Below, one piece after another: positions 26,867 to 36,600 of a stretch of DNA of 64,000 nt. The notes below the pieces were generated by a model. It was given only the letters and a program-made list of their open reading frames with translations, made no database searches and had not been told where the DNA came from. Origin of the DNA: Bacillota bacterium (GTDB lineage: Bacteria; Bacillota; Dethiobacteria; DTU022; UBA8154); contig JAAYFF010000012.1 of assembly GCA_012728375.1 (NCBI GenBank), positions 1-64,000 of the forward strand, in the 5' to 3' direction. Position numbers and translations under genes: made by a program. How positions within the stretch are numbered: position 1 is the first letter of the stretch; every line of letters starts with the position of its first letter.

Positions 26867-28243
26867 ATGACGAGAGTAAAACGGTTATATAAAGTTAAAA
26901 TAGGTTGGGACACAAGCAGTATGAACTTTGCAATAAAGAAATCAACATTAAAATTAACCCTGCTACTTTTACTATTCAAGGCAGCTTTAGATCTTGCCTA
27001 TGTGTATGTAATATCTCCCGTTTATGCATATTCAGGCTTTACTATTGCAATAGACTTTTTGGCTCTGATTGAATCTTATATACTTACTTTAATCATTGGC
27101 TTTATGGTTCCATCCAATATTGGCAGACCCTCTCATTTTTTCATTTGGATGCTGGCGGTAGGCGCATTAATTCCTTCCCTAACTTATTACGCTATTCATT
27201 CCGGTAGCAGGATGTTTATGTATATGCTGGTGCTGAGCTTTATTTGTGTAGTAGTTATGAGTAAAATAGCTCTTGTTAAAATTGGAACATTAAAGGAGGG
27301 GCGTGTTATTGGGATTGGCTTATTGATAGCTACAGTAATTATTGTAGCGGTATCTATGATAGTTAAGGGAGGGTTAAGCCATTTCAATTTGAATATAAGC
27401 AAAGTATACGAACATCGTAGGGATGTAGGGGCTTTAATTGGTACAGGGTTATGGGGGTATATAAATACATGGGCTTTCAAGGTTATCAATCCCGCTTTAA
27501 TCGGATGGGCCTTTTGGCAAAATAGGACTAAGCTAGTACTAGCCTTCTCAGTTTTACAAATTCTGTTCTTTGGTATTAGTTCACATAAGTCAGTATTGTT
27601 TTATCCAGCTCTCATTTTGGTACTTTATTTGTTTGCAGAAAAGCGAAAAGCGTTAAACCTTATGACCTGGGGTTTAATAGTAGTTATCATTGTATCCTCA
27701 GCAGTTTCTATTCTTATAGATTATCATTGGTTATCGTCATTATTTATTAGGCGTGTTTTTTTAGTGCCTGCTTCATTAAATTTTGTTTATTATGAACTAT
27801 TCTCCCGAATAGGCCATGTTTTTATGTCAAATAGTGTGTTGTCTTGGTTGTTTGAGTATCCCTTTCATGTTAACCCAGTGCTGCTGGTAAGTGAATATTT
27901 ATATGGTCACCAAAACACATGGGCAAACAATGGCTTTTTAGCAACAGGATATATGCATTTCGGCTTTTTGGGAATGATAATATTTTCTTTGATAGTGGGA
28001 GTGTTGCTATGGCTGTTGGATATTTTGGTATACAGAAGGCTACCTTTGTGGTTAGGCATTAGTATTGTTACCATGCCTATTTTTAGTTTGTTTACCAGTG
28101 CAGATCTGACTACTGCCCTATTAACCCATGGTATTTTGGTAGGAATGTTAGTTTTACTTGTATTGGGCAACAAGCAAAATGTTACGGAAAAGGAAATCAA
28201 ACAGGGAGCCGAGGCATATTTGTCATCTGACCTCGGTTCATGA
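26867..28243 (+). CDS. Wzy-like repeat-unit polymerase (polytopic membrane protein)
   Basis: 458 residues, about 10-12 membrane helices, and a large extracytoplasmic loop around 300-360 containing RRVFLVPASLNFVYYELF, a stretch typical of the oligosaccharide repeat-unit polymerase family. Wzy proteins join undecaprenyl-linked repeat units outside the membrane. It lies next to a flippase and in the same operon as a Wzz-like gene, completing a Wzy-dependent set. Sequence conservation in the family is low, so the call rests on topology, the loop motif and context. Confidence 0.75.
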   Translation: MTRVKRLYKVKIGWDTSSMNFAIKKSTLKLTLLLLLFKAALDLAYVYVISPVYAYSGFTIAIDFLALIESYILTLIIGFMVPSNIGRPSHFFIWMLAVGALIPSLTYYAIHSGSRMFMYMLVLSFICVVVMSKIALVKIGTLKEGRVIGIGLLIATVIIVAVSMIVKGGLSHFNLNISKVYEHRRDVGALIGTGLWGYINTWAFKVINPALIGWAFWQNRTKLVLAFSVLQILFFGISSHKSVLFYPALILVLYLFAEKRKALNLMTWGLIVVIIVSSAVSILIDYHWLSSLFIRRVFLVPASLNFVYYELFSRIGHVFMSNSVLSWLFEYPFHVNPVLLVSEYLYGHQNTWANNGFLATGYMHFGFLGMIIFSLIVGVLLWLLDILVYRRLPLWLGISIVTMPIFSLFTSADLTTALLTHGILVGMLVLLVLGNKQNVTEKEIKQGAEAYLSSDLGS

Positions 28244-28277
28244 CCTAAACGATACCTGTATCTTTTATAAGGGGGTG
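28212..28277 (+). pseudogene. N-terminal fragment of a GT4 glycosyltransferase
   Basis: A second frame overlapping the end of the polymerase gene reads RHICHLTSVHDLNDTCIFYKG. This is the start of a GT4 enzyme and closely parallels KICHITSVHRRYDVRIF of the gene at 25.7 kb. The frame continues only as far as the next gene. It marks a deletion of a whole glycosyltransferase between wzy and the flippase. Confidence 0.6.
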
Positions 28278-28303
28278 TCGATTTTGCCCCCGGAGGAGTT
28301 TAA

Positions 28304-29875
28304 TTGTCGCAGTCAAAAAAAGCAGCAAAGTCTATTTTAATAATGATAATATTAGGTATAGGTGGTAAACTTTTTGGATTTATACGAGAAATGTTAATTG
28401 CTGCAAGGTTCGGTTCTGGGATAGAAACTGATACCTTTTTTATTGCGCTAACAGCTACAAGCCTTTGTACCTCCTTGTTAACCCATTCACTAAGTACTAC
28501 TATGATACCGGTATTGTCCGAAATTGAAGAAAGGGAAGGTAAAGAGAAAAAGAGGATTTATACAAGTAACCTACTAAATCTCATTATTTTAGTTTCATTA
28601 GCCATAGTTTTGCTGGGGTGGCTATTTTCCCCTTTAATAATTAAAGTGTTGGCCCATGGGTTTGAGGGCGATCAATTTGATTTAGCAGTTACATTGATGA
28701 GAATTGGATTGCCAGCAGTGATTTTTGCTGGTATTGTGGGGGTCTATAGAGGTTATTTACAAAGTGAATTAAGGTTCGTGGAGTACGCTGCTGCTCCATT
28801 TCCGTTCAACTTTACTTACATCATTTTTTTAATATTTTTGTCGGGTGTTTTTGGAATTAAAGGATTAATGGTTACTAGTGTACTGGCAGTTGGAGCACAA
28901 ATTTTAATTCAACTGCCGGGAATTAAAAAGACTAAATATCAATACCATTTTTTTATTGATTTAAAAGATCAGTATATTAAAAAGATATTTTGTTTAATAT
29001 TCCCGGTAATACTCAGTGTAACAGTAAATGACCTGAATGTGATTGTAGATAGATCTTTGGCTTCAACTTTAATTGAAGGAAGCATCTCCGCTCTTAATTA
29101 TTCCAGCAGGCTCAATGGTTTCATTTTGGCTATTTTTATAACTGCTATAGCAACGGTGCTTTTCCCGTTGCTTTCGAAGGAGGCAGCAAAAGAAAGCAAT
29201 GATAATTTAAAAAAATTGATAAAAAATGGTGTTAACATAATTTTATTAATTACTATTCCGGCTACTGTAGGCATGATTGTTTTAACTCAACCGATAGTAA
29301 GATTAGCATTTGAAAGAGGAGCTTTTGATGCATTTGCAACTCAAATGACTTCTACAGCTTTATTTTTTTATTCCTTAGGATTAATTGGTATGGCACTGCG
29401 TATTTTCATGGAGAGAGTTTATTACTCACTGCAAGATACTAGAACACCTATGCTCAATGGCTTTTTGGCTGTTGGATTAAATGTTGTCTTGAACTTAATT
29501 TTAATCCGGTTCATGGCGCATGCTGGGCTAGCCCTGGCAACTTCAATTGCAACTACAATTACATCCGTATTGTTAATTTATGGGCTAAGAAGAAAAATTG
29601 GAAGTTTAAAGTTTTCAGATTTTGTCAGATGTGGTTTTAAATCTTTGGTCTCATCTTTAGTTATGGGTTTACTGGTATTCCTAACGTACTATCCATTGGA
29701 AAGTAAAGTTCTGGGCAATACCATCTTAGAGTTATCGTTATTATTAGGGGTGGTTTCTCTTGGAGCAGTTGTATATTTTATCATAATATATTTATTTAAA
29801 GTCGATGAAATAATTTGGTTTGTAAACTTATTAAAGAAAAGCTTGAAGAGCAAACAAATTCTGTATAAGGAATAA
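28304..29875 (+). CDS. MurJ/MviN-family lipid-linked oligosaccharide flippase
   Basis: 523 residues, about 14 membrane helices, from TTG with GGAGGAG five bases upstream. MATE/MOP superfamily, MurJ branch: GFIREMLIAARFG near the N-terminus (conserved arginine motif) and NVVLNLILIRFM. MurJ flips lipid II; copies inside polysaccharide operons probably replace Wzx and export undecaprenyl-linked repeat units. Last intact gene of the long forward operon. Confidence 0.86.
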   Translation: MSQSKKAAKSILIMIILGIGGKLFGFIREMLIAARFGSGIETDTFFIALTATSLCTSLLTHSLSTTMIPVLSEIEEREGKEKKRIYTSNLLNLIILVSLAIVLLGWLFSPLIIKVLAHGFEGDQFDLAVTLMRIGLPAVIFAGIVGVYRGYLQSELRFVEYAAAPFPFNFTYIIFLIFLSGVFGIKGLMVTSVLAVGAQILIQLPGIKKTKYQYHFFIDLKDQYIKKIFCLIFPVILSVTVNDLNVIVDRSLASTLIEGSISALNYSSRLNGFILAIFITAIATVLFPLLSKEAAKESNDNLKKLIKNGVNIILLITIPATVGMIVLTQPIVRLAFERGAFDAFATQMTSTALFFYSLGLIGMALRIFMERVYYSLQDTRTPMLNGFLAVGLNVVLNLILIRFMAHAGLALATSIATTITSVLLIYGLRRKIGSLKFSDFVRCGFKSLVSSLVMGLLVFLTYYPLESKVLGNTILELSLLLGVVSLGAVVYFIIIYLFKVDEIIWFVNLLKKSLKSKQILYKE

Positions 29876-29882
29876 GTAAAGG

Positions 29883-29910
29883 TATCCTGTTTTTTGCAGG
29901 ATATTTGTGC
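29883..29910 (+). terminator. Candidate terminator of the glycan operon
   Basis: TATCCTG (29883-29889) pairs with CAGGATA (29897-29903) over a T-rich loop and is followed by TTTGTGCTTTCTT. The T-tract is broken, so efficiency is uncertain. Confidence 0.45.
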
Positions 29911-30088
29911 TTTCTTAGGGAATATTTTAGAAAAAATGGATTGGTGGAAGGCAATGTGTTTAAAAGTAGGCTTAATGGAAAACTAAAGCAGTTTTTATGT
30001 ACCTGCGACCAATCCACAGGCTGCACCCCCACCCCCCCTGGGGGACTTTTAGATTATCATAAACAGCTAAATTTACAAAACTGGGATT

Positions 30089-30313
30089 AAGGGGTTCGGA
30101 TACCTCTCATCTTGGATTATAATTGATGCACTTCTGGTGGTCGGTTCCCTGGTTGTTGCCTTGCTTTTGCGCTTTGATATGGATGTGCCCTTAGAGTATA
30201 TTCTTAAGCTGGAAAAGTTATGGTTGCCGGTTGTCATTATAAGCATTATCATATTTTTTTTGTTCGGGCTTTACCGCAGGTGTTACTGCCGCCTCACTTT
30301 GTCCGGAAATTGA
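30089..30313 (+). pseudogene. N-terminal fragment of a PglF/CapD-type membrane dehydratase
   Basis: In one frame about 74 codons read two hydrophobic helices joined by LLRFDMDVPLEYILKLEKLW and ending IIFFLFGLYRR, then run into unrelated sequence and a stop. This parallels residues 12-66 of the intact enzyme at 38 kb (ALQLRFEWKVP... FFFAVWGFYR). The Rossmann and catalytic domains are missing. Confidence 0.6.
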
Positions 30314-30345
30314 TGGCTTAAAGTGCCGCTTAACAGACGGAAACC

Positions 30346-30594
30346 GTGACCATGCAGGTGTTGACACAGGCCGGCACGGGAGGGGAGATACAGCTGACCG
30401 ATGCTCTGAACGCACAGGTGGGTCGGCTGCCGGTCTGGGCTTATATTTTCAGCGGCAAGCGCTATGATGTAGGCGACCGGCTGGGTTTTGTGGAGGCGAC
30501 CATTGAGTATGCCCTGCGCCGGGATGACCTGGCCGGGGAGCTCAGCAACTACCTGAGGCGGATCGTTGAAGAGGGGAAGCTGTTAAAGAGGTAG
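30346..30594 (+). pseudogene. galU: C-terminal fragment of UTP-glucose-1-phosphate uridylyltransferase (GalU)
   Basis: About 80 codons match the end of GalU: GTGGEIQLTDALN, PVWAYIFSGKRYDVGD and LGFVEATIEYALRRDDL. The nucleotidyltransferase N-terminal two thirds is absent, and the upstream sequence is the PglF remnant. Intact GalU normally precedes a UDP-glucuronate pathway, which fits the epimerase just downstream. Confidence 0.75.
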
Positions 30595-30703
30595 ATTTAC
30601 CTATAATGGTATTTATATATGCCTTGAAAATGTCTTAATTGATACTGGTTGTACAGTATCAATTTTTGATGTTGATGCAGTAGAATATCTGATTGAGAGG
30701 TAA
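30593..30703 (+). pseudogene. Fragment of a retropepsin-like aspartic protease
   Basis: A short open frame reads FTYNGIYICLENVLIDTGCT followed by VSIFDVDAVEYLIER and a stop. The DTGCT motif with its hydrophobic strand is the active-site loop of bacterial retropepsin-like proteins. The C-terminal half is missing. No start codon is needed if it is a remnant. Confidence 0.5.
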
Positions 30704-30710
30704 CAACGGC

Positions 30711-31724
30711 ATGACAATACTGGTAACCGGGGCAGCTGGCTTTATCGGCTTTCATTTGAGCAAGAGGTTGCTTGAAAACGGTTATAATGTTGTGGGCCTG
30801 GATAACCTTAACGATTATTACGAGGTGGAGCTGAAGAAAAGCCGTCTGGCGCTGCTGCAGGAATATAAAGGTTTTACTTTTGTTAAGGCCTCCCTGGAGG
30901 AGCGGAAGGCGATAGAGGGGCTTTTTTCAGAGTTTACTTTTTCCCGTGTCATTAACCTGGCTGCTCAGGCCGGGGTGCGCTACAGTATTGAAAATCCCTA
31001 CGTCTATATAGATTCCAATGTAGTGGGCTTTATGAATATCCTGGAAGCCTGCCGCCGCCACCGGGTAGGGCACCTTATTTTCGCCTCCTCCAGTTCCGTC
31101 TATGGAGCAAACAGGACAAAGCCTTTTTCTGTACATCACAATGTGGACCATCCGGTAAGTCTTTATGCCGCCACCAAAAAGGCGGGTGAGCTGATGGCGC
31201 ATACTTACAGCAGTTTGTACGGTTTGCCGGTAACGGGGCTGCGCTTTTTTACCGTGTACGGTCCCTGGGGCAGGCCTGATATGGCATATTTTTCTTTTAC
31301 CAGGGCTATTTTAGAAGGGAAGCCTATCAAGGTTTTTAATTACGGAAAGATGAAGCGGGATTTTACCTATATTGACGATATTGTAGAGGGAACCGTGCGG
31401 CTGATAGACAGAGTGCCGCAGCCGGACCCGCAGTGGGACGGGATGCGGCCGAATCCGGGGCGGAGCTATGCGCCGTATCGCATATATAACATTGGCAACA
31501 ATCAGCCGGTGGAACTGCTCTATTTTATTGAGGTGCTGGAACGTGCCCTGGGGAGGGAAGCAAAGAAGGAACTGCTGCCCATGCAGCCGGGGGACGTTTT
31601 GGAGACCTATGCCGATATTGACGACCTGGCGCTGGAGACGGGCTTTAAGCCGGGGACGAGCATTGAGGAAGGTATCGGGAAATTTGTGGCGTGGTATAAA
31701 GAGTATTATAGGCATCACTCCTAA
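30711..31724 (+). CDS. UDP-glucuronate 4-epimerase (NAD-dependent), copy 1
   Basis: 337 residues from ATG 30711 behind GAGAGG. Extended SDR: TGAAGFIGFH at the N-terminus, ASSSSVYG, catalytic YAATKKAGE, then FFTVYGPWGRPDMA, the last strongly characteristic of UDP-glucuronate/galacturonate epimerases. It interconverts UDP-GlcA and UDP-GalA for the polysaccharide. A close paralogue lies at 53.4 kb. It stands alone after the decayed galU fragment, and no UDP-glucose dehydrogenase is seen here. Confidence 0.88.
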   Translation: MTILVTGAAGFIGFHLSKRLLENGYNVVGLDNLNDYYEVELKKSRLALLQEYKGFTFVKASLEERKAIEGLFSEFTFSRVINLAAQAGVRYSIENPYVYIDSNVVGFMNILEACRRHRVGHLIFASSSSVYGANRTKPFSVHHNVDHPVSLYAATKKAGELMAHTYSSLYGLPVTGLRFFTVYGPWGRPDMAYFSFTRAILEGKPIKVFNYGKMKRDFTYIDDIVEGTVRLIDRVPQPDPQWDGMRPNPGRSYAPYRIYNIGNNQPVELLYFIEVLERALGREAKKELLPMQPGDVLETYADIDDLALETGFKPGTSIEEGIGKFVAWYKEYYRHHS

Positions 31725-31750
31725 AAATAGGTAGGAAAAAAGCACCTATA
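31725..31750 (-). terminator. Terminator of the higBA-like operon (reverse strand)
   Basis: On the reverse strand ATAGGT pairs with ACCTAT (31749-31744 with 31732-31727) and is followed by TTTTT. It lies 30 bases beyond the antitoxin stop, between convergent genes. Confidence 0.5.
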
Positions 31751-31779
31751 AAAGTAGATGCCTAAAGCAAAAACTATTT

Positions 31780-32832
31780 TTAACATGTTATTTGATATCG
31801 AACTTTAAGGTCATTAAATCGGTTGTAAGGGACATAATTATCTTTTTGAAGGCGTCCTAAAACAATTCCAGGGGCAATTTCAATTTTATTTGCGAACTCA
31901 ATAACGCATTCCCTAGTAAAGCAGTTTGCTTTTATAAAAGCTTTGTACTGCTTTGGAGGTATAAGGGTATCTCTTGCAAAAACATCCGCCTCTTCTTCTT
32001 GTTCTTGACTGGTTCCATTTGGTTCACTAATATGACCCCGAATAACGTGGCATATTTCGTGAAACAAACTAAACCAAAATTTATCTGCATATTTACCCCG
32101 AACGGTTAACCCCATAACAATGCGGTTGCCATCATAAAATGATGCTCCATGCAGAAAAGATCCACCAATGTGGGGTAAGAACACCAAAGCAATACCACAC
32201 TCAGCAAATAAATCCGTAAGTTTACTACAAAACTCTTCGGGATTCTTTACTGTCATTCCCCGAATTCGAGGTATTTCCTTTTCTAGCTTGCTAATGTTAA
32301 TCGGAGCAGTTTTATACTTTCTTGCTTCTATTCTTGCTTTCTGTGCCCAAGCAGCAAGGCTGTAGTCACTTGTTTCATTTTTGCCTGTTTTTCGGTAAGC
32401 AATACCGGGAATTCTCAATCTTTCAAGTAAATCAAGCTTTGCAACTTCAAAAAAGCGCCTTAAATTAAGGGCCTTTTCTTCGGCATTTCGTGCGGGCTCA
32501 ACCCAACCCAAAGCAGCCATCTTTGAATAGGGGAATACAGACGCAAGCTTAGCATCTCGTTCCAATTCTCTCTCCGCAATTATTCGTGCCAACTTTTCAC
32601 GATAAATAGCCTCAAGATTATTCCAAAAGCTTGCCGGCACACCGAGAACAGACTCAAGTCTCAAGGCGACATCCTTAGTAAGTTCAACCTGTCCGTTAAT
32701 CAAACGACTAATATGCTTTTCCGATAATCCCATCCTTAGTGCGAACTCTTTTTGTTTCATACCACGATTTTCAAGCTGCTCTCGTATTGTCGCACCTGGT
32801 GGAATAGCAACCGTGTTTTTGCTATATATCAT
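31780..32832 (-). CDS. HigA-like antitoxin fused to an ImmA/IrrE metallopeptidase domain
   Basis: 350 residues from ATG with GAGGAGG seven bases upstream. An N-terminal XRE helix-turn-helix (about 14-66; KQKEFALRMGLSEKHISRLING) is followed by a linker and an ImmA/IrrE-type peptidase domain whose zinc motif HEICH is at 258-262. HTH-peptidase fusions serve as antitoxins or as repressors cleaved on stress. It follows a HigB-like toxin gene by 33 bases, in the toxin-first order of higBA. It probably represses its own promoter through the inverted repeat at 33177-33193. Confidence 0.85.
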   Translation of the reverse strand: MIYSKNTVAIPPGATIREQLENRGMKQKEFALRMGLSEKHISRLINGQVELTKDVALRLESVLGVPASFWNNLEAIYREKLARIIAERELERDAKLASVFPYSKMAALGWVEPARNAEEKALNLRRFFEVAKLDLLERLRIPGIAYRKTGKNETSDYSLAAWAQKARIEARKYKTAPINISKLEKEIPRIRGMTVKNPEEFCSKLTDLFAECGIALVFLPHIGGSFLHGASFYDGNRIVMGLTVRGKYADKFWFSLFHEICHVIRGHISEPNGTSQEQEEEADVFARDTLIPPKQYKAFIKANCFTRECVIEFANKIEIAPGIVLGRLQKDNYVPYNRFNDLKVRYQITC

Positions 32833-32865
32833 ATATAATCCTCCTCATCACATGACTTCAACAAG

Positions 32866-33165
32866 TTAGTGGTAGTCTTCAATTTTAACAATTCTAACTA
32901 CTTGGATATCGGTATTACTTTTTTCAAATATTAAGCGATATGGATGTACCAAATCCATAGCATATTTACCTTTTCTATCGCCTTCAAGAGGATGACATCT
33001 GCCGATGGAGTATTGAATAAGCATCTCAACTGATACTGCGGATTTTAACTCATCAATTCGTTGATGTATAAGCCTGGCCATTCTCTCTCCATATTTTCGT
33101 TTCGCTATTGAATAATTTGTACATATACGCTCTAAACGATTAGATTTATAAATTATTTGAAGCAA
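32866..33165 (-). CDS. HigB/RelE-family toxin
   Basis: 99 residues from TTG behind GAGGTGG. Compact RelE/ParE fold of the HigB type: C-terminal DLVHPYRLIFEK and VVRIVKIEDYH, with LEGDRKGKYAMD in the middle. These toxins cleave mRNA on the ribosome; the conserved basic and His residues are present. Paired with the downstream HigA-like gene. Confidence 0.85.
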   Translation of the reverse strand: MLQIIYKSNRLERICTNYSIAKRKYGERMARLIHQRIDELKSAVSVEMLIQYSIGRCHPLEGDRKGKYAMDLVHPYRLIFEKSNTDIQVVRIVKIEDYH

Positions 33166-33176
33166 AAAGCCACCTC

Positions 33177-33225
33177 TTTACCTTCCAGGTAAATTTATCA
33201 TAGCGCTTTTTAATGTCATTGTCAA
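33177..33225 (-). promoter_or_regulatory. Sigma-A promoter and operator of the higBA-like operon
   Basis: Reverse strand: -35 TTGACA (33225-33220), 17-base spacer, -10 TATGAT (33202-33197). A perfect six-base inverted repeat TTTACC-N5-GGTAAA (33177-33193) overlaps the predicted start point, a good operator for autoregulation. The promoter lies within the end of the relB-like remnant. Confidence 0.75.
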
Positions 33226-33441
33226 TATAAAGCGGTGGCTGCAGGGATAGAGGATATTCTCATTATTACGGGCAGAAATAAGCGGGCGAAGGTCAAAAGG
33301 AATGCCGCCGTAACGAACGGAGCTACGTAAAAACATGTTCACAGCGGTGGACATGTTGAGACCTAGTTCGTTAAAGATAGCCTCGGCTTTATGCTTTAAT
33401 TCCTTATCGACACGAATATTTATATTGATAGTGCGGCTGTG
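33178..33441 (-). pseudogene. RelB/DinJ-like antitoxin remnant
   Basis: The reverse strand reads TINIRVDKELKHKAEAIFNE, then LGLNMSTAVNMFLR and YGGIPFDL, a classic RelB/DinJ ribbon-helix-helix antitoxin. There is no start codon: the 5' end is replaced by sequence copied from the grpE-like gene, and no toxin gene follows. The higBA promoter lies in its 3' end. Confidence 0.65.
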
Positions 33442-33530
33442 ACAGCATCCAGAGCCAAAGTTGTCTCGTTGTAGTAAGCGTTTAATTCATCATTAACGGC
33501 TTAACAACAAAAATCGCCAAATTTTAATAG
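33433..33530 (-). repeat. Partial copy of the grpE-like gene 5' end
   Basis: About 95 bases closely match 46089-46180, the start of the grpE-like gene on the reverse strand (shared stretch AAAGTTGTCTCGTTGT and onward), with only a few substitutions near the centre. In this copy the frame is broken (GTAGTAAGCG for GTGGTAAGCG, and a stop near the start). It is fused directly to the relB remnant. Confidence 0.75.
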
Positions 33531-33619
33531 TTTATTGGAAGGAAAAAGAAGAAACGTATAGAAAATACCAATAAATGGTCAGATGAGTACTTTTTGGCAC
33601 TATTAAATTAGAGGACGAT
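33531..33619. other. Short leader before the FecR gene
   Basis: AT-rich, no ORF. GAGG at 33611-33614 is the ribosome site of the next gene. No convincing promoter was found. Confidence 0.3.
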
Positions 33620-36600
33620 ATGATTATGAAAACATGTAAGAGACTTTCCGGTCATTATTCCGAACATTGTGCTTTTGCAATGTACCTGTTGCTGAGCATT
33701 TTTATATTTATTCTTCTTGCCGCGGGCTCTGTGCCTGCCTATGCCCAGGGCAGCACTATCCCCCGGCGGGCTATTATGAGCGCAATGGAGGGATCCGTTC
33801 TTGTTCAGGCTGCAGGACAGGCTGTTGCCGTTCCCGCCCGCAAAAATATGGAAATAAAAAATGGCGACCGCGTTATTACCGGCAACGACGGCACATGCGA
33901 ATTCAAATACGACGATGGCAGCGTCAGCCGTATTGGCCCGAACAGCCGTGTTGATATCTCTGCCCTTTCCCGCACAGGTGCGGATGGGTCCGAAACTACT
34001 GTCCTCAATGTGAAGCGCGGCAGTATCTGGAACAACACCAAGCAGGTTGTGAAACGCAACTCACGTTTTGAAGTAAACACCCCGGCTGCTGCCGCCAGCG
34101 TGCGGGGAACCCAGTTTTATATTAATGTCGAAAGTTTTTTAGATACCATTGTACGTGTCTATACTGGCCTGGTTGGGTTGGCATCGGCACCGGAGGATCA
34201 GCAGGAAGATGTGGGCGATGAAGGCGACTCTGCTTCTCCTCCGCCACCTCCGTCAGGGCAGGAAACAGCTGTGAGCGCTTTTCAACAGATATTATTTACG
34301 ACTGATGCGCCTCCGGCCCCGCCGGCTCCTCTGGACGCCCTAGCCGTGGACGATTTTGAAAAAGATAATCTTGTAGAAGATTTTCCTTCTGCATATGTGG
34401 AAATTGAAACAGAAGTAAAGACCTACCAGCTACAACAAACCGAATTAAAAGTGCTGGGAGAGCTAAAAAACCTGGTGCTCATTACTCAGGAACTTGAACT
34501 CTTAAAGCAGCAGCTTGAACGGGAAACGGATCCTGCCAAGATTAGCCAGCTCCAGTCGTTGCAGCAGCAACTGCAAATTGAAATGGAGAGCCGCCTGGAG
34601 ATGGCTAAAAATTTAGAAAAAGAACGGCAGCAACTGGCTCAGGAAAAAGAAAAGCTTGCTGAATTAAAAGAAAAGATGGATACCCTTACTCCGGAGCAGG
34701 TAAAAGAAGAAGCCAAAGCTGTGCGGCAGGAGGAAAAAGCAAAAGCTGCCGAGCGTGAAGAACGCTTGGAGCAGATAACGAAGCAGGAGCAAGCTGTTAC
34801 GGAAATACGCGAACAGGTAACCAAGCAAGCGGAAGAAATAGGTGTGCAAGAAACCTTGCAGCAGGCTGCAGAAAAGGTTACGGTCGAACTTATCCGACAG
34901 TTGGCTGAAGAAGTATTGCCGGAAGGGCTCCAAACTGAAGAAAAAGAACAGGAAAAAGAAGAAGAGAAGAAAGAAGAAGAGGAGAAAGACCCCACGCCGC
35001 CGGCAACTGGAGGAGGTGGCGGAGGTGGAGGTGGTGGTGCATCGCCGGTGTCATATACATTGACTGTTAGCGCTTCACCTGAAGATGCCGGTACTGTTAG
35101 CGGAGGAGGTTCTTTTACCAGCGGAAGTAATGTCACAGTGAGTGCAACAGCTAACAGCGGTTATAGTTTTGTCAACTGGACGGAAGGGGGAGCGGTTGTT
35201 AGTTCCGAGGCAAATTATTCTTTTGTATTGAGCGGAAATCGTACCCTGGTGGCAAATTTTGTTGTAAAAATTCCTGATACACCTGAAGTAACCACCTGGC
35301 CGACGGCAAGCGGGCTTGTCTATGGTCAGCCGCTGGCGGACGCGGTTTTAATCGGAGGTGAAGCATCGGTTTTCGGCACCTTTGCCTTTGCTAATCCGTC
35401 CATGGTTCCGGATGCGGGTTCTACACTGCAGGCGGTTGTCTTCACACCGCAAGATACGGTCAATTATAAAACTGTTATCGGGAACGTAACAGTCATCGTC
35501 AATAAAGCCCCGGCGACAGTAACCCTTGAAGACTTGGAGCACACATACGACGGCACCCCCAAAACTGCTAAGGTGATAACCAATCCGTCTGGTTTAAACG
35601 TAACCATTACTTATAACGGTTCTCCTGAAGCTCCCGTAACTGCTGGGAGTTACGTAGTAGAAGCGACCATTGCCGATGCCAACTATACAGGTACAACAAA
35701 GGGCACCCTTGTCATAGGCAAGGCCACTCCGTCAGTAAGCACCTGGCCTTTGGCAAGCGAACTTGTCTATGGCCAGACGCTGGCGGACGCGGTTTTGAGC
35801 GGCGGTGAAGCTTCGGTTCCGGGCACCTTTGCCTTTGCCTCTCCGTCAATGATTCCATCAGCGGGTACAGCTTTACAAGAAGTCATTTTCCTGCCGTCAG
35901 ATACAGTCAATTATAATGAAGTAAAAGGCACCACCGAAGTGACTGTCAAGCAATCAGCCGCGACAATAACCCTTGAAGACTTGGAGCATACGTATGATGG
36001 TACCCCCAAAACTGCTACGGTGGTAACCAATCCGTCTGGTTTAAACGTAACCATTACCTATAACGGGTCTACTGAAGCGCCCGTCAATGCTGGGGAATAT
36101 GAAGTAGAAGCGACCATTGCAGATGCCAATTATACGGGTACAGCCACCGGGACCCTTGTCATCAACGAGTCCACTCCGGCGATAATTGCTGCAAGTTTGT
36201 TTAGTTATAAAACTGATTACGGCGAAGGAGTACCGATCATCCGCAACAGTACATTTGAAACACCGGAAATATACTTTACCTTAAATATGGATCTACCGGC
36301 AGGGGCACCAAGGGAAATTACCCTCTCCTTCAGCCGGCTGGCTTTTAACCAAGAAGCTACAACGGGAGAAATATATATGGATATAGACGGCGAGTATCAG
36401 TCAGTAGCGTATAATATCATTTCAAAAGGGACCCTTGATGAGAACAAAGACTCCGTTGTTAAAATCACTATTCCTGAAGGGGTGAACCTTGCAGCAGGGG
36501 AGTATGAAATAGATGGAGGCTTCGACTACTTTGCTTTCACCACGGCCGATGTGCCCCAGGGAACTTTTAAAATAGAGATAGACGGAGCCTCGCCACTGGA

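Noticed and set aside
29905-30090. 61-codon ORF after the flippase
   Set aside because: No family, poor ribosome site, and it contains a C/G homopolymer stretch; treated as non-coding.
34639-35136. Long reverse-strand frame in the FecR gene
   Set aside because: Ser/Pro-rich composition mirrors the forward coiled coil and polyglycine tract; no ribosome site or family match.
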